Source of the DNA: Solirubrobacter sp963837485
GTDB lineage: Bacteria; Actinomycetota; Thermoleophilia; Solirubrobacterales; Solirubrobacteraceae
Direction of reading: 5' to 3'
Length of the DNA: 64,000 bases
Assembly: GCA_963837485.1 (NCBI GenBank)
Contig: CAWINP010000005.1
Location: forward strand, 62,001-126,000
Within the stretch, counting starts at the first letter, position 1, and every line of letters starts with the position of its first letter. The notes under the pieces were generated by a model that saw only the letters and a list, made by a program, of their open reading frames with translations, made no database searches and was not told the origin of the DNA. Shown here one piece after another: positions 26,175 through 35,701 of the stretch. The translations under genes and the position numbers were made by a program.

Positions 26175-26777
26175 ATGAGCTCCGGTAAGCCGGACGAATT
26201 CGGCGCCTCCGAGCCCGCGCTGGGGCGCGACTTCGGGTCGCACGTGCGCGAGCTGCGCCGGCGCCGCCACTGGTCGCTGGAGTCGTTGTCGAAGGCGTCC
26301 GGCGTGAGCCGCTCGATGCTGTCGGAGATCGAGCGCAACCAGGCGAACCCCACGCTGGCGACCGCGCTCGGGATCGCGCGCGCGTTCGGGCTGCGGCTCG
26401 GCGACATGGTCGACGGCCACCCGGGCGACAGCCGCCTGCAGGTGATCCGCTCCAACGACCCGTCCTACGACTACCGCAGCGACGCCGAGTGCGCGCTGCG
26501 CACGCTCTCCCCCCTCGCCCCGGACCGGATCTTCGAGTTCTACCGCGTCGACTTCGAGCCCGGCGGGGCCCTGCGCAGCCCGCCCCACTTCGACGGCACG
26601 CGCGAGCTCGTCTACGTCGACCGCGGCCGCGTGATCGTGGAGTCGGGCGACGAATCGTCCCGGCTCGGGGTCGGCGACTCGATCATGTACGCCGCCGACG
26701 TCCCGCACGCGATCGTCAACGCCGGGCGCTCCCACGCCCGCGTGTTCCTGATCGACCTCTTCCCGCCTAACGGCTGA
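26175..26777 (+). CDS. XRE-family regulator with C-terminal cupin sensor
   Basis: 200 aa. Residues about 20-75 are a HTH_3 domain (LRRRRHWSLESLSKASGVSR, SMLSEIERNQANPTLATALG). Residues about 125-195 are a single-domain cupin (FDGTRELVYVDRGRVIVESG, PHAIVNAGRSHARVF), the layout of small-molecule-sensing regulators such as PuuR-like and SutR-like proteins. It may regulate the divergent VOC gene. An AAGAG precedes the ATG as a weak ribosome-binding site. Its last 11 bp overlap the convergent HbpS-like gene. Confidence 0.9.
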   Translation: MSSGKPDEFGASEPALGRDFGSHVRELRRRRHWSLESLSKASGVSRSMLSEIERNQANPTLATALGIARAFGLRLGDMVDGHPGDSRLQVIRSNDPSYDYRSDAECALRTLSPLAPDRIFEFYRVDFEPGGALRSPPHFDGTRELVYVDRGRVIVESGDESSRLGVGDSIMYAADVPHAIVNAGRSHARVFLIDLFPPNG

Positions 26778-27180
26778 GCGCGGCGCGGACGACGGCCTCG
26801 TCCTCGGCGCCGCTGGCGCCGGACGCGCCCATCGCGCCGATCAGCTCGCCGTCGTCGAGGATCGGGAGGCCGCCAATCTGCGGCGTGAAGCGACCGTGGG
26901 TGGCGGTCGAGATCGCCGCCGAGAACGCGTGCAGCTCCTTCATCTTGTCGCCCTGCGCCGCGCTCGGCGTGCCCCAGGCGGCCGCCGTCCACGCCTTGCC
27001 GAGCGCGACCTCCGGCGTGATCCAGGGCGCGCCGTCCATCCGCTGGGACGCGACGAGGTGCCCGCCGGCGTCGACGACCGCGAAGCTGAGCTTCAGGCCC
27101 TGGCGCATGGCCTCCTGCTTTCCGGCCTCGATGAACGCAACCGCCTGCTCGAGCGTGATCATGTGCGCCGCGTGTCGCAT
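26767..27180 (-). CDS. HbpS/GlcG-like (DUF336) heme-binding family protein
   Basis: 137 aa from ATG 27180 (ATG 27162, MITLEQAVAFIEAG, is an alternative). The family pattern is plain: ITLEQAVAFIEAGKQEAMRQ, LSFAVVDAGGHLVASQRMDG, AWTAAAWGTPS, GGLPILDDGELIGAMGASGA, ending EDEAVVRAAL. Members bind heme or corrinoid-like ligands or act as accessory proteins in diol and glycolate pathways. There is no signal peptide here, unlike secreted HbpS, so it is probably cytoplasmic. Its start overlaps the GTG start chosen for the divergent LtrA-like gene by 9 bp. Confidence 0.88.
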   Translation of the reverse strand: MRHAAHMITLEQAVAFIEAGKQEAMRQGLKLSFAVVDAGGHLVASQRMDGAPWITPEVALGKAWTAAAWGTPSAAQGDKMKELHAFSAAISTATHGRFTPQIGGLPILDDGELIGAMGASGASGAEDEAVVRAALSR

Positions 27181-28323
27181 CTCGCTCCCATCGATCGCAC
27201 CCTACTGCGCGACCGCGGCGACGGCGCCGGCCCGCGGGTGACGACGACCGAGCTGTTCTTCGACCTCGTCTATGTGTTCGCGGTGACCCAGCTGTCGAAT
27301 CTGCTGCTCGGCGACCTGACCGCGCGCGGGGCGCTTCGCACCGGGGTGCTGCTGGCCGCGGTGTGGTGGGCGTGGAACTACACCGCGTGGGCGACCAACT
27401 GGGTCGACCCCGACCGCGCGCCGGTACGCGCGCTGCTGATCGCGCTGATGCTGCTCAGCCTGATCATGTCGGCCGCGATTCCGGACGCGTTCGCGGACCG
27501 GGGACTCGAGTTCGCGGCCGCCTACGTCGCCATGGGCGTGCTGCGCGGCGGCTTCATGGTCTACGCGCTGCGCGGGTCGCGCATGGGCCGCAACTACGCG
27601 CAGCTGACCGCGTGGACGGCAATCGCCGGCGCCGCCTGGATCGCCGGCGGCCTGGTCGACGGCGACGCGCGCGCGCTGCTGTGGATCGGGGCGCTGGTGC
27701 TCGACTACGCGGCGCCGCTGCACGGCTTCAAGCTGCCGTTCGCCGGGCGCACGCCCACGACCGACTGGACGCTGGCCGGGGGCCACCTGGCCGAGCGCGG
27801 CCAGCTGGTGATCCTGATCGCGCTCGGCGAGTCCCTGCTCGCCGTCGGCGCGACGTTCGCGGAGCGCGAGCGCGAGGCCGGCGTCCTGTTCGCGTTCGTC
27901 GTCGGCTTCCTGCTCACCGTCTCGCTGTGGGGCGCGTACTTCATCCGCGACGCCGAGGAGGGCGCGCGCGCCGTCGCCGCGGCGCCGGACCCGACGCGCG
28001 TCGCCCGCTCCGCGTACGCCTACGCGCACGGGATCATGGTCGGCGGCATCATCGTCGCGGCCGTGGGGATCGACCTCGCGATCGCGCACCCGACGGGCGA
28101 GACGCGCACGGCCACCGCGGCCACGATCCTCGGCGGCCCGGGCCTGTTCCTGGCCGGCAGCGCGCTGTTCAGCTGGGCGCTCACGAGCCTGCCGCCGACC
28201 GCCCGGCTGTCGGGCGTCGCCGTGCTCGCCGCGCTCAGCCCGCTCGCGCTGGTGGTCTCCCCCGCCGTGCTGCTCGCGCTGGCGACCGCGGTGGTCGGCG
28301 GCCTGCTGCTGACCGTCCGCTAA
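27172..28323 (+). CDS. Low-temperature-requirement A (LtrA)-like membrane protein
   Basis: 383 aa from GTG 27172, chosen because the family-conserved LLRDRGDGAGPRVTTTELFF block lies upstream of the next GTG (27238). The hallmark TELFFDLVYVFAVTQLSNLL is followed by about ten hydrophobic helices, WWAWNYTAWATNWVDP, and a second half containing GHLAERGQLVILIALGESLL. LtrA was first linked to growth of Listeria at low temperature; its biochemical role is unknown. It is followed after 13 bp by the luciferase-like gene on the same strand, suggesting co-transcription. Confidence 0.88.
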   Translation: MSHLAPIDRTLLRDRGDGAGPRVTTTELFFDLVYVFAVTQLSNLLLGDLTARGALRTGVLLAAVWWAWNYTAWATNWVDPDRAPVRALLIALMLLSLIMSAAIPDAFADRGLEFAAAYVAMGVLRGGFMVYALRGSRMGRNYAQLTAWTAIAGAAWIAGGLVDGDARALLWIGALVLDYAAPLHGFKLPFAGRTPTTDWTLAGGHLAERGQLVILIALGESLLAVGATFAEREREAGVLFAFVVGFLLTVSLWGAYFIRDAEEGARAVAAAPDPTRVARSAYAYAHGIMVGGIIVAAVGIDLAIAHPTGETRTATAATILGGPGLFLAGSALFSWALTSLPPTARLSGVAVLAALSPLALVVSPAVLLALATAVVGGLLLTVR

Positions 28324-28336
28324 CGTTTCGTTAGCC

Positions 28337-29341
28337 GTGAAGCTCAGCGTCCTCGACCAATCGCCGATCTCCGAGGGCATGAGCGGCGCGCAGGCGCTGG
28401 CCAACACGCTCGACCTCGCGCGGCTGGCCGACTCGCTCGGCTACCACCGCTACTGGGTTGCCGAGCACCACGGCGGGCCGATGCTCGCGGGCCCGAGCCC
28501 CGAGGTGCTGATCGGGCCGATCGCCGCAGCCACGGCGCGGATCCGGGTCGGCAGCGGCGGCGTGATGCTCCCGCATTACAGCCCGTTCAAGGTCGCCGAG
28601 TCCTTCTCGGTGCTGGCCGGGCTCTACCCGGGCCGCATCGACCTCGGCATCGGCCGCGCGGCCGGCACCGATCCGATGACCACGCACGCGCTCCAGCGCG
28701 ACCGCAGCCGCGCGCTGCCCGACGACTTCCCGCAGCAGCTCGCCGAGCTGCTCGCCTACTACGAGGACCGCTTCCCGCCGGAGAACCCGCTCGGGCGGCT
28801 CGCGCGCGTGCTGCCGGGAAGGCCCGAGCAGCCCGAGCCATGGCTGCTCGGCTCCTCGCCGCAGAGCGCGATCTGGGCCGCCGAGCTCGGCATGCCGTAC
28901 GCGTTCGCGGACTTCATCAACCCGGGCGGCGCCGAGATCGCCGAGCTCTATCGCACGCGCTTCGAGCCGGGGCGGCTGGAGACGCCGCGCACGGTCGTGG
29001 CCGCCTGGGCGCTCGCCGCGGACACCGACGAGGAGGCCCAGCGCCTGGCCTCGAGCTCGAAGATGGCGTTCGCCATGCTGCGCCGCGGGCGCCTGATCGA
29101 GTTCCCGCCGCCGGAGACCGCGTTGCGCTTCATCGAGTCCCAGGGCGACGAGCTGGCCGGCCGCCGGCGCACGATCGTCGGCTCGCCGGAGACCGTGCGC
29201 GACGGGATCGAGCGCGTGGCCGCCGACTACGGCGCCGAGGAGGTGATCGTGGTCACGATCGCGTACGACCACGCCGCCCGCCGGCGCTCCTACGAGCTGA
29301 TCGCGGAGGCGTTCGCGGACTCGCGCTCCGAGGCCGCCTAG
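28337..29341 (+). CDS. LLM-class flavin-dependent oxidoreductase (luciferase-like)
   Basis: 334 aa from GTG 28337 (MKLSVLDQSPISEGMS), the typical start of the MsnO8/YhbW-type group. Visible blocks: RYWVAEHHGGP, GGVMLPHYSPFKVAE, GRIDLGIGRAAGTDP and WLLGSSPQSA, which build the FMN pocket of a TIM-barrel monooxygenase. It probably uses reduced FMN to oxidise a small organic substrate; the substrate is unknown. It lies directly after the LtrA-like gene and is convergent with the next regulator gene, with 9 bp between them. Confidence 0.92.
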   Translation: MKLSVLDQSPISEGMSGAQALANTLDLARLADSLGYHRYWVAEHHGGPMLAGPSPEVLIGPIAAATARIRVGSGGVMLPHYSPFKVAESFSVLAGLYPGRIDLGIGRAAGTDPMTTHALQRDRSRALPDDFPQQLAELLAYYEDRFPPENPLGRLARVLPGRPEQPEPWLLGSSPQSAIWAAELGMPYAFADFINPGGAEIAELYRTRFEPGRLETPRTVVAAWALAADTDEEAQRLASSSKMAFAMLRRGRLIEFPPPETALRFIESQGDELAGRRRTIVGSPETVRDGIERVAADYGAEEVIVVTIAYDHAARRRSYELIAEAFADSRSEAA

Positions 29342-29350
29342 CTTCAGGAC

Positions 29351-32161
29351 CTAGCCGCCGACCGGCTGGGCGAGCGCGTCCGGGAGCGCCTGGCGCGACT
29401 CGACGCCGAGCTTGGAGAACACCTGCGTGAGGTGGCCCTCGACGGTGCGGCGGGTGATGAACAGCGACTGCGCGATCTGCGGGTTGGTGAGGCCCTCGAC
29501 GGCAAGCTCGGCGACGCGCCGCTCGCTCGCGGTCAGCGCCTCCAGGCCGGTCAGCATCGTGCGCCGGGGACGTGCGCCGGTGGCGCGCAGCTCGGCCTCG
29601 GCGCGCTCGGCGATCTCGCGCGCGCCGGCGTGGTGGGCGCTGTCGAGCGCTTCGCGAAGCAGCTCGCGCGCCTCGGCGCGCCGGTTCTCGCGGCGCACGA
29701 GCGCGCCCAGGTCGGCCTGGGCGCGCGCGAGGGCCACGGGCGCGCCGGCGTCCGCCAGGATCGTGGCCGCATCGCGCAGCAGGGTCTCGGTGCCGTCGAC
29801 GACCCCCGCCGCGTGCAGGGCGACGCCGAGTGCTCGCGGCGCCGCGAACCGCCTCGCGTAGCCGACCTCCTGCTCGGCCAGCGCCCTTGCGTGCTCGTCC
29901 TCCCCGGCCAGCCCGAACGCGATCGCCGCCTGCGAGCGCCAGGGGACGAAGCCCGGACAGGTGACCGCGCAGCGCGTCAGCACGTCGCCGGCCGCGAGGA
30001 AGTCGGCGATCGCGGGCTCCAGGCGGCGCTGGGCCACCCGTAGCCGCCCGCGCGCCGTGCGGGCGAACGCGGCGGTACGCATGCCCGCCTCGATCTCGTC
30101 GCCGAACGGCTCCAGCACGGCCTCGGCGTCCGACAGCCGGCGCTGCTCGACGAGCGACTCGGCGAGCACCGCGATCGCCACGTTGCGGTAGATCATCGGC
30201 GCCGGCAGGTTCGGGGTCTCGAGCGCCTGGCGAGCGTCGGACTCGGCCGCCATCAGGTCGCCGCGGCGCAGGTTCAGCAGCCCGCGGTGCGAGTGGCCGA
30301 CCGCCCACAGGACGCCGTCGCCGGTGGCTCGCGCCTCGCCGATCGCGTGCTCGAGCACCGGCAGCGCGTCGTCCCAGAACTCGCACCAGACGAGCGACAT
30401 CGTCGCCTGCGAGAACCACGGCAGCTCGCCCGGGGCGGGCAGCGGGCGCTCGCCGGCGGCCAGCGCCCGGCGGGCGAGCGCGCCGGCGACCGCGGCCGGC
30501 TCGCTGTACTCGGCGGCGGCCAGCGCCGAGACGCCGAGCAGCTCACGCGGCTGCGCGATCAGCACATCGTCGGCGCTCTCGCGCACGCGCCGCAGCCGGC
30601 GGCGCAGCGCGGGCGCCGTGTCGACGCTGATCATGCCGACGCCGACGGCCGCGACCTCGAGCATCTGCTCCAGCCGCGGGTCGCCGCCGGCCGAGGCGCG
30701 GTCGATCGCCGCCACCGCGGCCGGCGAGCGGTTCGCCCGCCGCAGCGCGTTGGCGAGCACGATCGCCGCACGCACCTGCGGCTCGCCCGGCGCGGCGGCC
30801 TGGAACGCGAACTGGAGGTCCTCCAGCGCGCACGGATCTCCGATCGCGTCCTCGGCCATCCCGAGCGTGAGCAGCAGGTCCGCGCGCTCGCCGGCCGGCG
30901 GCGGCTCGGCCAGTGCGCGGCGCAGGTAGACGACCGCGGACTCGGGCGCGCCGGTCTTGCTCGCCGCCTGGGCGGCCTCGACCAGGCGCGCGGCGATCCA
31001 CGCCTCCCCGCGCGGCTCGACGGCGAGCAGGTGCTCGGCGACCCGGCCGTCGCTCGCGTCGCGCTCGGCCAGCAGCTGGGCGGCGCGCAGGTGCGCGCCG
31101 GCGCGCTCGGCGCCCGACAGCTCGGCGTAGATGCCCGAGCGCACGATCGGGTGCGCGTAGCGCAACGGCCGTTCGGCCTCCAGGATCCCGGAGGCGGCCA
31201 GCGCGTCGGCGGCCTCGGCCGCGGCGTCCACGTCGAGCTCGGCGAGCGCGGCCGCGGTCGGCAGGTCGGCCTCCTCGAGCACCGCGACCGCACGCGCGAG
31301 CCGGTCGGTCGGGGTGCCCGGGCCGCCGAGCCGGGCCAGGGCCCAGCGCCCGACCGAGCGGCTGCCGATCCGCCCGAGCCGCGACGCCGCCGCGTCGGCC
31401 GCACTCACCCGCTCCTCGCGCAGCGCGCTGATCAGCTGGCGCACGAGGAACGGCGTCCCGCGCGTCGCGTGGTGGCAGGAGATCGCAAAGCCGCCGGCGT
31501 CGGGCATCCCCGCCTCGGCCACCAGCCGTCCGACGCCCGCGGGGCTGAGTGGCGAGAGCCCGATCACGTCGTCGGCACCGAGCGCGGCGGCGACGTCGGG
31601 CCCGGCCGGGGCCGGACGGGTCGCCACGACCACGGCGACCGGGAGCTCCTCCAGCCGCGTGGCCAGGAACGCCAGGAAGCGCAGCGAGGCGGCGTCGGCC
31701 CACTGCGCGTCGTCGACGGCGAGCAGCGCCGGCCGGTCCGCGGTCATCCCGGCGAGCAGCCAGTAGAGCCCGTGCAGGAGCGCGAACGACGGGTCGCCGT
31801 CGGGGAGCGTGCCGCCGTTGGCGCCGGGCAGGCCGAGGACGCGCGCCGCCAGCTCGGCGGGGTGGGCGGGGCTCCCGATCAGCCCCTGGCGCTCGTCGGG
31901 GGACATCGCCATCATCGCCGGCTCGACGAGCTGGCGCACGACGCCGAAGCCGAACTCGCGCTCGAGCTGGGCGCCGCGCCCCCGCAGCACGCGCAGGCCG
32001 CGCCCGGTCGCCGTCTCGCGCACGGCGGCCAGCACGACGGTCTTGCCCATCCCGGCGCGGCCCTCGATCACCAACAGGCTTCCGCGGCCCGCGCGGGCGC
32101 GCTCCAGCGCCGCCTCGGCGCGGGACATGACGTCCTCACGCTCGAGTAGGCCCGTATTCAT
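29351..32161 (-). CDS. Second large LuxR-family AAA/STAND regulator (LAL type)
   Basis: 936 aa from ATG 32161 (a GTG 6 bp upstream is in frame). It begins LEREDVMSRAEAALERA, with Walker A EGRAGMGKT (35-43) and Walker B region PALLAVDDAQWADAASL. A long helical TPR-like middle precedes a C-terminal LuxR helix-turn-helix (LTASERRVAELAVEGLTN, QIAQSLFITRRTVEGHLT). It is closer to the CyaA/MalT-like LAL proteins of soil actinobacteria than to the one at 22156, with which only the architecture is shared. The target is unknown. A CTTAAT box 8 nt before the ATG hints at a leaderless start. Divergent from the MBL-like gene at 32218. Confidence 0.92.
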   Translation of the reverse strand: MNTGLLEREDVMSRAEAALERARAGRGSLLVIEGRAGMGKTVVLAAVRETATGRGLRVLRGRGAQLEREFGFGVVRQLVEPAMMAMSPDERQGLIGSPAHPAELAARVLGLPGANGGTLPDGDPSFALLHGLYWLLAGMTADRPALLAVDDAQWADAASLRFLAFLATRLEELPVAVVVATRPAPAGPDVAAALGADDVIGLSPLSPAGVGRLVAEAGMPDAGGFAISCHHATRGTPFLVRQLISALREERVSAADAAASRLGRIGSRSVGRWALARLGGPGTPTDRLARAVAVLEEADLPTAAALAELDVDAAAEAADALAASGILEAERPLRYAHPIVRSGIYAELSGAERAGAHLRAAQLLAERDASDGRVAEHLLAVEPRGEAWIAARLVEAAQAASKTGAPESAVVYLRRALAEPPPAGERADLLLTLGMAEDAIGDPCALEDLQFAFQAAAPGEPQVRAAIVLANALRRANRSPAAVAAIDRASAGGDPRLEQMLEVAAVGVGMISVDTAPALRRRLRRVRESADDVLIAQPRELLGVSALAAAEYSEPAAVAGALARRALAAGERPLPAPGELPWFSQATMSLVWCEFWDDALPVLEHAIGEARATGDGVLWAVGHSHRGLLNLRRGDLMAAESDARQALETPNLPAPMIYRNVAIAVLAESLVEQRRLSDAEAVLEPFGDEIEAGMRTAAFARTARGRLRVAQRRLEPAIADFLAAGDVLTRCAVTCPGFVPWRSQAAIAFGLAGEDEHARALAEQEVGYARRFAAPRALGVALHAAGVVDGTETLLRDAATILADAGAPVALARAQADLGALVRRENRRAEARELLREALDSAHHAGAREIAERAEAELRATGARPRRTMLTGLEALTASERRVAELAVEGLTNPQIAQSLFITRRTVEGHLTQVFSKLGVESRQALPDALAQPVGG

Positions 32162-32217
32162 GCGCACCCATTAAGCCATGCGCCGCGGCGCTCCGCCAGG
32201 CTTGGGATGATCCGGAC

Positions 32218-32829
32218 ATGCCCGTCCGGACGTTCGACGAACACGCCCTCGGCCTCAGCTGGGTCGGCGAGGACTACCTCTCCCGCGCCGCCCATGCGCT
32301 GTGCATCGACGGGCAGGTCTGGTTCGTCGATCCATTCGAGTCCGATGACGCGATCGAGCGCGGCGCCGCGCTCGGCGAGCCGGCGGGCGTCCTGCAGCTC
32401 TACTTCGATCACGCGCGCGACTGCGCGAAGGTCGCCGAGCGCTTCGGCGTCCCGCACCACCGGCTGCCGGAGACCGTCCCCGGCGCGCCGTTCTCGCTCA
32501 TCCCACTGAGCTTCGGCCCGGTCTGGAAGGAGTGTGCCGTGTGGCACCCGGAGTCGCGGACGCTGGTGGTCTCGGAGTCGATCGGTACCGGCCACCTGTA
32601 CCGGCTCGGCCACGGGCCGGCGGGAGTGCACCCGATCCGCCGCATGTTCCCTCCGAACGCGCTGCGCACCTACCGGCCCGAGCACCTGCTGGTGGGTCAC
32701 GGCGCTTCGCTGCACGGCGGCGACGCGGCGGCGGGCCTGATCGACGCGCTGCAGCGCTCGCGCCGGGACCTGCCGCGAATGGCGCTGCGCCCGCAGGACT
32801 TCATTCGTGGCGCGCTGGCTCGCCGCTGA
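32218..32829 (+). CDS. Metallo-beta-lactamase-fold-like hypothetical protein
   Basis: 203 aa. The order of motifs recalls a small MBL fold: ALCIDGQVWFVDPFES, LQLYFDHARDCAKVAERFGV at the place of the HxHxDH loop, VWHPESRTLVVSESIGTGHL, and a late HLLVGHGASLHGGDA. The metal-binding HxHxDH is reduced to a single DH, so it may be inactive or bind differently. The family is seen as a hypothetical in actinobacteria; the function is unknown. It precedes the STAS gene by 14 bp on the same strand and is probably co-transcribed with it. Confidence 0.65.
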   Translation: MPVRTFDEHALGLSWVGEDYLSRAAHALCIDGQVWFVDPFESDDAIERGAALGEPAGVLQLYFDHARDCAKVAERFGVPHHRLPETVPGAPFSLIPLSFGPVWKECAVWHPESRTLVVSESIGTGHLYRLGHGPAGVHPIRRMFPPNALRTYRPEHLLVGHGASLHGGDAAAGLIDALQRSRRDLPRMALRPQDFIRGALARR

Positions 32830-32843
32830 GGTAGCGTGCGCGC

Positions 32844-33179
32844 ATGTTCACCCTCGACCACGACCCCGTCGACGGCAGTCATCTGATCGTCGCCGGAGGT
32901 GAGCTCGACCTCGCAGCCACCTCCGAGATGAGCGCGATCTTCGCCATGTCCGCGGCCGGACCTCAGGACGCCGTCGTGCTCGATCTGGTGGGGGTGGACT
33001 TCATCGACTCCAGCGCGCTCGGGACGATCCTGCGCGCCGCCCAGCAGCTCGAAGCGTCCGGCAAGCGGATGCACGTCGTCGTGCCGGATGGCCCCGTGCG
33101 GAGGCTGCTGGAGATCACCGGGACCGCTCAGCGCTTCACGCTGCACGCGTCCCGCGAGGACGCGTTCGCGGCCGCTTGA
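32844..33179 (+). CDS. STAS-domain anti-sigma factor antagonist
   Basis: 111 aa, a single STAS domain of the usual length. ELDLAATSEM and the phospho-acceptor loop VDFIDSSALGTIL (S56/S57) match SpoIIAA/RsbV-type antagonists, in which a kinase phosphorylates the serine and the unphosphorylated form releases a sigma factor from its anti-sigma partner. No kinase or sigma-B gene lies next to it, so the partner is elsewhere. Its 3' end overlaps the convergent PKD-protein gene by 44 bp. Confidence 0.9.
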   Translation: MFTLDHDPVDGSHLIVAGGELDLAATSEMSAIFAMSAAGPQDAVVLDLVGVDFIDSSALGTILRAAQQLEASGKRMHVVVPDGPVRRLLEITGTAQRFTLHASREDAFAAA

Positions 33180-35014
33180 CGCGGACGGTCACCCGCGCTG
33201 TCCGCGAGCGGTTCCCGGCGGCGTCGGTGACGGTGAGCCCGGCCCTCCAGGTGCCCGCCGCCAGCTGCGGAAGCGTGACGCGCTGGAGCCCGGCGCCGAT
33301 CCTGCGACTCAGCGTCCGCGCGCGGTGCCCGCGGCGCGTCAGCCGGAGCGCCAGCCGCCCGCCCTCGTCGGCGACCAGGGTGAGCCTCCGGCCGCGGACG
33401 GCGATGCGCGAGAGGCGCGGCGCACGCGTGTCGCGCCCGGCCGCCGGGATCGTCGGTTGCACCGGCTCCAGCGGCGGGGCGACGGTCACCGTCCCCGACG
33501 CTCCGGTGGTGTTGCCGGCGGCGTCGGAGACCGTCACCGACACGAGGTGCGCGCCGGGCTCGGCGAACGCGTGGCCGAGCGCGATCGCGCGCTCGCGGGT
33601 GCCGTCGCCGAAGTCCCAGCTCGCGGTCAGCGGACCCCAGACGTCGCGCGCGCTGACGATGAACGGCAGCCCCTCGCCTGCCCGCCCCCGATCCGGGATG
33701 CCGACGCCGACGATCCGCGGAGGCGTCGCGTCGAAGCCCGCCGTGCGCAGCGCGAACGTGCCGCCCGCCGGCCGGCTGTAGATCACGACGGCGTCGCCGA
33801 ACGCGTCGCCGCCGATGCCGAGCAGATCCGGCGCGTTCGCGATCGGCGCCGCGTCTTCGAGGTCGCCGTCGCGCTCGACCACGCGCCCGAGCACGCGGCC
33901 GCCCGCGGTCCACGCGAACACCGTCGTCCCGGGACCCGTGCGCACGCCGTCGAACGGCAACGGGCTGACGCCGAGCGGCTCCGGCTCCGGCCACTCACCG
34001 TCCTCGCCGCGAGTGGTCACCGACACCTGCCCGCCCGGGCGCGCGGATCGCCAGCACGGGCGCGCCGGGGCCGCCGATCAGCGTCTCCATCACGGCGTTC
34101 GGGTCGCCGTCCAGGCGCTCGAACCGGCCCCAGTCGCCACCCGGCTCGCGGTGGCGGGCGAGCGTCGCGACGCTGTCGTCGGCGAACGTCTGGACCGTGT
34201 AGGCGACGGTGTCGGAGCCGTCGCCGCCGGCGACGAGCTGCGGCCGCAGCGGCATCGCGCCGTCGGTCAGCTGGCACGGGCGTCCCGCGCCGGCGGCGGC
34301 GAAGGCGTCGAGCGTGGTGACGGGGCCGGCGGCCACGCGATCGGTGTCGAGCGCGAGGATCCGGCTCTCCTTGGTGCAGTGCTGCTCGTCGCCGTCGTCG
34401 ACCTTCGCCTCGATGAAGACGACGTGGGCGTGGCCGGCGCGCGAGACGGCGATCACCGGCGCCTGGTCGGACCAGCCCTGCGGCGGCAGGGGCAGCTCGA
34501 TCACGTTGAGCTCGCCGTCCTCGACATGCGTCACCCACAGCGCGCCCGGGTGGGCCGGGGAGCGGGTGGCGGCCCACAGCTCGCCGTCCGGGCCGAGCGT
34601 GGCCGTCCCATCGCGCAGCGCGACGACGTCCGGGTCGCTCCATCGTCCGCCCGGCCGGCGCACCGACGCGAACCGCAGGTTGGCGTTGACGTCGAACAGC
34701 ACCGCGGCGGTGCCGTCGGCGCCGGTCAGCACCTGCAGGTTCTCGCCGTGCAGCGGGAATCCGACGACGTGCGGCAGCGTGATCGGCGCGCCGGCCGGGC
34801 CGCCCGGCGGCCGCTCGCTCACCTCGACGTCCTCGTCGTCGGGCGTGAAGCGGGCGGCGACGACGGTGCCGTCGGGCGCCATCGACGCGGCGGCGCCGAA
34901 CTGGAGGGACGGGGCGTCCCCGAACGGCGCCTCCTCCGCCAGCCAGCCCGGCGCGGCGTGAGCGGGAGCGGCGAGGGCGAGCGCGGCGGCGGCGGCAAGC
35001 GCGATCCGGAGCAT
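33136..35014 (-). pseudogene. Secreted PKD-domain protein gene interrupted by a one-base frameshift
   Basis: From ATG 35014 a signal peptide (MLRIALAAAAALALAAPAHA) leads into beta-propeller-like sequence (SMAPDGTVVAARF, ALRDGTATLGPDGELWAA) up to APVLAIRAPG near 34037. From there the original frame gives a short unrelated tail and stops at 33995. The next frame continues the same protein (GQVSVTTRGEDGEWPEPEP) through to 33136, with a PKD domain (ASWDFGDGTRERAI, HAFAEPGAHLVSVTVSDAAG) and a C-terminal Ig-like domain. Removing one G from the CCCGGGCGGGC run at about 34030-34040 restores one frame of roughly 625 codons. It is either a recent frameshift, a phase-variable run or a sequencing error. 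The product would be an extracellular adhesive or binding protein. Confidence 0.8.
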
Positions 35015-35071
35015 GCCCGGATGCTGAGAGCGGACCTCGGCCCCCGCAATCGGGGGCATCCCCTGAGGTTT

Positions 35072-35701
35072 TCAGATGGTCAGCGCATCCAGGGAGGGAA
35101 GGACCTCGTCGGCGAGCGCAAGCGCCTCGGGCGCCGGGGGGAAGTGCGGGTTCGGGATCGCGAGCACGCGCAGGCCGGCGGCGTGCGCGGAGCGGATCCC
35201 GTTCGCGGAGTCCTCCACGGCGGCGGCGTCGGCGGGATCGACGCCCATGCGGCGCGCCGCCTCGAGGTAGACGTCCGGCGCAGGCTTGCCGCGGCCGACC
35301 TCCTCGGAGGAGACCGTCGCCGCAAAGCGCCGCGCGACGCCCATCAGCTCCAGCACGAGATCGATCACCTCGCGGTTCGACGAGGACGCAAGGCCGATCG
35401 GGATCGCGGCCGCCACGCGGTCGACCGCCTCGCGCGCGCCCGGCAGCAGCGGCAGGTGCTCGCGGTAGCCGCGCAGCATCGCGTCGACGACGGCGTCGTT
35501 GACCTGCTGCGGGGTCAGCCGCGCCCCCAGCCGCTCGACGACGTAGACCGGCCACTCCTTCGAGGACATGCCGAGCATGTCGTGCTCGGCGCCCTCGCGC
35601 CAGGTGCCGCCGCTGGCCGCCACGACGCCCTTGCGCGCGGCGTCCCACACCTGCTCGGAGTCCACCAGGACCCCGTCGAGGTCGAAGATCAGCGCCTTCA
35701 T
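35072..35701 (-). CDS. HAD-superfamily phosphatase (beta-phosphoglucomutase/YqaB-like)
   Basis: 209 aa from ATG 35701, which overlaps the LysR stop by ATGA. Motif I FDLDGVLVDS holds the nucleophile and acid Asp, motif II is GLASSSNREV, motif III lysine is in GRGKPAPDVYLEAA, and motif IV is AAVEDSANGIRSA. A helical cap lies after motif I (class C1). Members dephosphorylate sugar phosphates such as 2-deoxyglucose-6-phosphate, or isomerise beta-glucose-1-phosphate. The real substrate is unknown. It is probably co-transcribed with the LysR gene. Confidence 0.92.
   Translation of the reverse strand: MKALIFDLDGVLVDSEQVWDAARKGVVAASGGTWREGAEHDMLGMSSKEWPVYVVERLGARLTPQQVNDAVVDAMLRGYREHLPLLPGAREAVDRVAAAIPIGLASSSNREVIDLVLELMGVARRFAATVSSEEVGRGKPAPDVYLEAARRMGVDPADAAAVEDSANGIRSAHAAGLRVLAIPNPHFPPAPEALALADEVLPSLDALTI

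Noticed and set aside
30287..32149. 620-codon plus-strand frame opposite the second LuxR-type regulator
   Set aside because: Antisense shadow without any domain.
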